Shown here piece by piece: positions 61,806 through 64,000 of a stretch of 64,000 bases of DNA (position 1 is its first letter; the number at the start of each line of letters is the position of its first letter). This DNA is from JALYNX01 sp963749415 (GTDB lineage: Bacteria; Actinomycetota; Acidimicrobiia; Spongiisociales; ZC4RG35), in the NCBI GenBank assembly GCA_963749415.1, contig CAVVMG010000001.1:682001-746000 (forward strand), in the 5' to 3' direction. Both the position numbers and the translations under genes were made by a program. The notes under the pieces are model-generated. The model was given only the letters and a program-made list of their open reading frames with translations, did not search any database and had not been told where the DNA came from.

Positions 61806-63226
61806 ACCCACGCCCCTTCGGGGATCTCCCTCCTCACTCCACCGAAGTCGAAGCAACGTGACCCCTCGGGCAACACCTTCGCCGGGTTGAACAGGCCTTC
61901 CGGGTCGAAAGCCTCTTTAATCCGGGCCTGAGCGTCGAGGTCGAGCTCGGTGAACGCCGAGCTCATCATCTTTCTCTTCTCCAGGCCGATTCCGTGCTCG
62001 CCGGAGAGGGCGCCGCCGTAGCGAAGACACGCCTCGACCATCTCCTCGCCGGCAGCCTGGACTCGCTCCATGGTCCCTGGGATCGAGCTGTCGAAGGCCA
62101 TCAGCGGGTGCAGGTTCCCGTCGCCGGCGTGGAGAATGTTGCACACGGTGAGGTCGTAGTGGGCGGCAATGGCCATCACCTCTTCCATCGCGGGGCCCAT
62201 CTTGGAACGGGGCACGACGGTGTCGTGGAGGTAGTAGTCCGGCGCCACCTGAGCTACAGAGCCGAACGCGGCCTTGCGCCCCTTCCACAGGATGTCCCGC
62301 TCGGCCTGGTCGACTGCGATCACCACCTGACGGGCTCCATGGTCGGCGGCGATACGGCCGATCAAGGCGGCCTCCGCCTCCACCGCCTCTGGCTCGCCGA
62401 CCACTTCGGCGAGGAGCATTGCTCCGGCGTCGACCGGGAATCCGGCCTGCAGCCAATTCTCGATGGCGACCAGGGAGTTCTGGTCCATGATCTCCATCGC
62501 AGCAGGCACCAGGCCCGCCGCGATGACGCTCGACACTGTTTCCACTGCTCCACCGAGGGTGTCGTAATCGATGCGGAGAGTGCGCACGTCCGCCTCCAGC
62601 GGGAGGAGACGGACCAGCGCTCTCGTGACCACGCAGAGGGTGCCTTCCGATCCCACGATGATCCCTTTGAGGTCCAGCCCTGGGGGATCGGGGGCCTGGC
62701 TACCCAGGACCACCACCTCCCCACCAGCCATCACCACTTCGAGCCCGAGGACATGGCTGGTGGTGGCCCCCTCCGCGAGACAGTGGGCCCCGCCTGAGTT
62801 GTTGGCGACATTGCCCCCGATGGTGCAGGCGGGTTGCGAGGAGGGGTCGGGGGCGAATTGGAGCCCGTAGGGAGCGACAGCCTTGCCCAGGTCGAGGTTG
62901 ATCACCCCCGCCCCGACCCAGGCGGTCCGGTTCCGAGCGTCGATGTCGATCCGGTTCATCGCGGTCGTCACCAGGACCACGCCGCCTTCAGTTGGGCTGG
63001 CCCCGGCTGTGAGACCGGTGCCGGCCCCCCGGGCCACGATCGGCGCTCCGTGCGCCTCGGCCAGTCGGACCACTCCGGCCACCTCTTCGGTGGTGGAAGG
63101 AAGGACGACACAGGTCGGGTCGCCCCGCATCAGGGAAGCATCCTTCGAGTAGAGGTAGAGCTCGACCGGTTGATGAAGGACACGACCGGCGCCCAGGAGT
63201 TGCTCCAGGTCGGAGATCAGGGACAT
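61802..63226 (-). CDS. glcD: Glycolate oxidase FAD-linked subunit
   Basis: 474 residues of the VAO-type flavoprotein family. FAD-binding stretches are PIVARGAGTGLTAGASPTEG and CTIGGNVANNSGGAHCLAEG. The C-terminal cap ends with the family pattern GALSGEHGIGLEKR, whose His is near the flavin. It oxidises glycolate or another 2-hydroxy acid. First gene of glcDEF; a five-helix membrane protein follows at the end. The ATG at 63226 fits the conserved start SLISDLEQLL. Confidence 0.93.
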   Translation of the reverse strand: MSLISDLEQLLGAGRVLHQPVELYLYSKDASLMRGDPTCVVLPSTTEEVAGVVRLAEAHGAPIVARGAGTGLTAGASPTEGGVVLVTTAMNRIDIDARNRTAWVGAGVINLDLGKAVAPYGLQFAPDPSSQPACTIGGNVANNSGGAHCLAEGATTSHVLGLEVVMAGGEVVVLGSQAPDPPGLDLKGIIVGSEGTLCVVTRALVRLLPLEADVRTLRIDYDTLGGAVETVSSVIAAGLVPAAMEIMDQNSLVAIENWLQAGFPVDAGAMLLAEVVGEPEAVEAEAALIGRIAADHGARQVVIAVDQAERDILWKGRKAAFGSVAQVAPDYYLHDTVVPRSKMGPAMEEVMAIAAHYDLTVCNILHAGDGNLHPLMAFDSSIPGTMERVQAAGEEMVEACLRYGGALSGEHGIGLEKRKMMSSAFTELDLDAQARIKEAFDPEGLFNPAKVLPEGSRCFDFGGVRREIPEGAWV

Positions 63227-63251
63227 GGGGGCGGAGGGTACCGCCGGCCGC

Positions 63252-64000
63252 TCAGGCTTTCCCCCAACCGCCCCCACCCGGAGTCAGCACCAGGAGTCGG
63301 TCGCCGGGCTCGACTTCGATCGTCACCTTGCCGGGGAGACGCTCCCTGGAGCCATCAGGTCGGATCAGCCAATCCTCCCCTGCGGCGCCGGGCTCGCCAC
63401 CTGCCAGACCCCAGGGCCGGTTGCGCCGGCGCTCGCCCATCAGCGACAGGGTTGCCGCGGAATCGAAGCGGATTTCCCGCTCGATGCCCTCGCCACCCGG
63501 ATAGCGGCCTGCCCCGCCACTTTCCCGGCGCAGCGTGTAGCGGGTCACCCGGAACGGGTAGTGGGCATCGAGCGACTCGATCGGCGTGTTCTCGGTGTTG
63601 GTCATCCCGGTGTGGATCCCGGACTGCCCGGCGCGTCCGGGGCGCCCGCCCTGGCCCCCGGCCACCGTCTCGTAGTAGGTGAACTCGTCGTTGCCGATCA
63701 GGACGTTGTTCATCGTGCCCTGGGACGCGGCGGGTACCCGATCGGGTGCAGCTTGGGCCATGGCTCCGAGCAGGACATCGGCGATCCGTTGCGCGGTCTC
63801 GACATTGCCCGCGGCGACGGCGGCGGGCGACGACGCATCGACGATCGACCCGGGGCGGCTGAGCAATTCGAGATTGCGATAGCAGCCTCCATTGGCCGGG
63901 ATCGTGGGATCAGTGGCCACCCGCACCGCGTAGTACAGACAGGAACGGGTCACGGCCTGGACCGCGTTGAAGTTGGCCGCCACCTGGTCGTCGCTGGCGT
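63252..64000 (-). CDS. Hydantoinase B/oxoprolinase subunit, C-terminal part
   Basis: The visible 249 codons are the C-terminal third to half of HyuB; the gene begins beyond the window edge. QAVTRSCLYYAVRVATDPTI, SQGTMNNVLIGND and YETVAGGQGGRPGRAGQSG are family-typical, and VLTPGGGGWG closes it. With HyuA it opens hydantoins or 5-oxoproline using ATP. It lies 25 bp upstream of glcD on the same strand, so it may be in the same transcript. Confidence 0.9.
   Translation of the reverse strand, partial: ASDDQVAANFNAVQAVTRSCLYYAVRVATDPTIPANGGCYRNLELLSRPGSIVDASSPAAVAAGNVETAQRIADVLLGAMAQAAPDRVPAASQGTMNNVLIGNDEFTYYETVAGGQGGRPGRAGQSGIHTGMTNTENTPIESLDAHYPFRVTRYTLRRESGGAGRYPGGEGIEREIRFDSAATLSLMGERRRNRPWGLAGGEPGAAGEDWLIRPDGSRERLPGKVTIEVEPGDRLLVLTPGGGGWGKA

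Overview
The window is a GC-rich bacterial chromosome segment that reads as an actinobacterium. Supporting signs are many GTG and TTG starts, several starts placed 6 nt after a TANNNT box with no ribosome binding site, a SigK/RskA-like sigma and anti-sigma pair, a BTAD regulator, an LCP protein, cyclase and hydrolase fusions, and Ser/Thr-rich lipoproteins. The class Acidimicrobiia is possible, but I cannot prove it from sequence alone. The window is mostly ordinary chromosome, with one small candidate island and several regulatory RNAs.

Layout. 1-8.5 kb: CorA end, FetB-like permease, MMPL transporter, RRM protein, a lone OLD-type TOPRIM protein facing a PadR regulator across a perfect operator, HpcH/HpaI aldolase. 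8.5-14.4 kb: cystathionine gamma-synthase-type enzyme, sirtuin, DmdC-like acyl-CoA dehydrogenase, SDR, FabF-like ketosynthase. 14.6-19.4 kb: a glycan cluster (two GT4, a six-hairpin-like protein, a GH130 phosphorylase). 19.5-22.9 kb: TPP riboswitch and thiBPQ, with thiQ frameshifted. 23-34 kb: thioesterase, quinone oxidoreductase, ECF sigma/anti-sigma with lipoprotein, CHRD protein, glutamate decarboxylase, LCP and OmpA-like lipoproteins. 34.1-38.1 kb: tRNA-Asp and tRNA-Phe; a 39-bp piece of the tRNA-Phe 3' half recurs 3.75 kb downstream, bracketing a BTAD regulator and an HExxH protein. 38.6-43.8 kb: isochorismatase, VOC, a second PadR, lipoproteins, a chimeric pseudogene, an alpha/beta hydrolase-cyclase. 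43.9-46 kb: SAM riboswitch, small Cys-containing leader ORF, OsmC and MetX. 47.6-50 kb: histidine kinase and HxlR regulator. 50.1-52.1 kb: DsrE, TusA and a cysteine synthase. 53-58 kb: leucine dehydrogenase, fused branched-chain ketoacid dehydrogenase E1, ArgS. 59.5-64 kb: glcDEF and a hydantoinase B fragment.

The most striking signal is upstream of the cysteine synthase. A promoter places transcription at the GTG of a 21-codon ORF with six Cys codons. Next come an intrinsic terminator with a U-run and an anti-terminator strand overlapping the ORF stop codon. This has the form of a cysteine-sensing attenuator on a leaderless peptide. A second Cys-bearing leader ORF lies between the SAM riboswitch and OsmC-MetX. 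Sulfur amino acid control is thus the functional theme of the window.

Four reading frames (GT4, ThiQ, BTAD regulator, a quinone reductase remnant) are each broken by one extra G/C. A shared assembly error and real decay are both possible.
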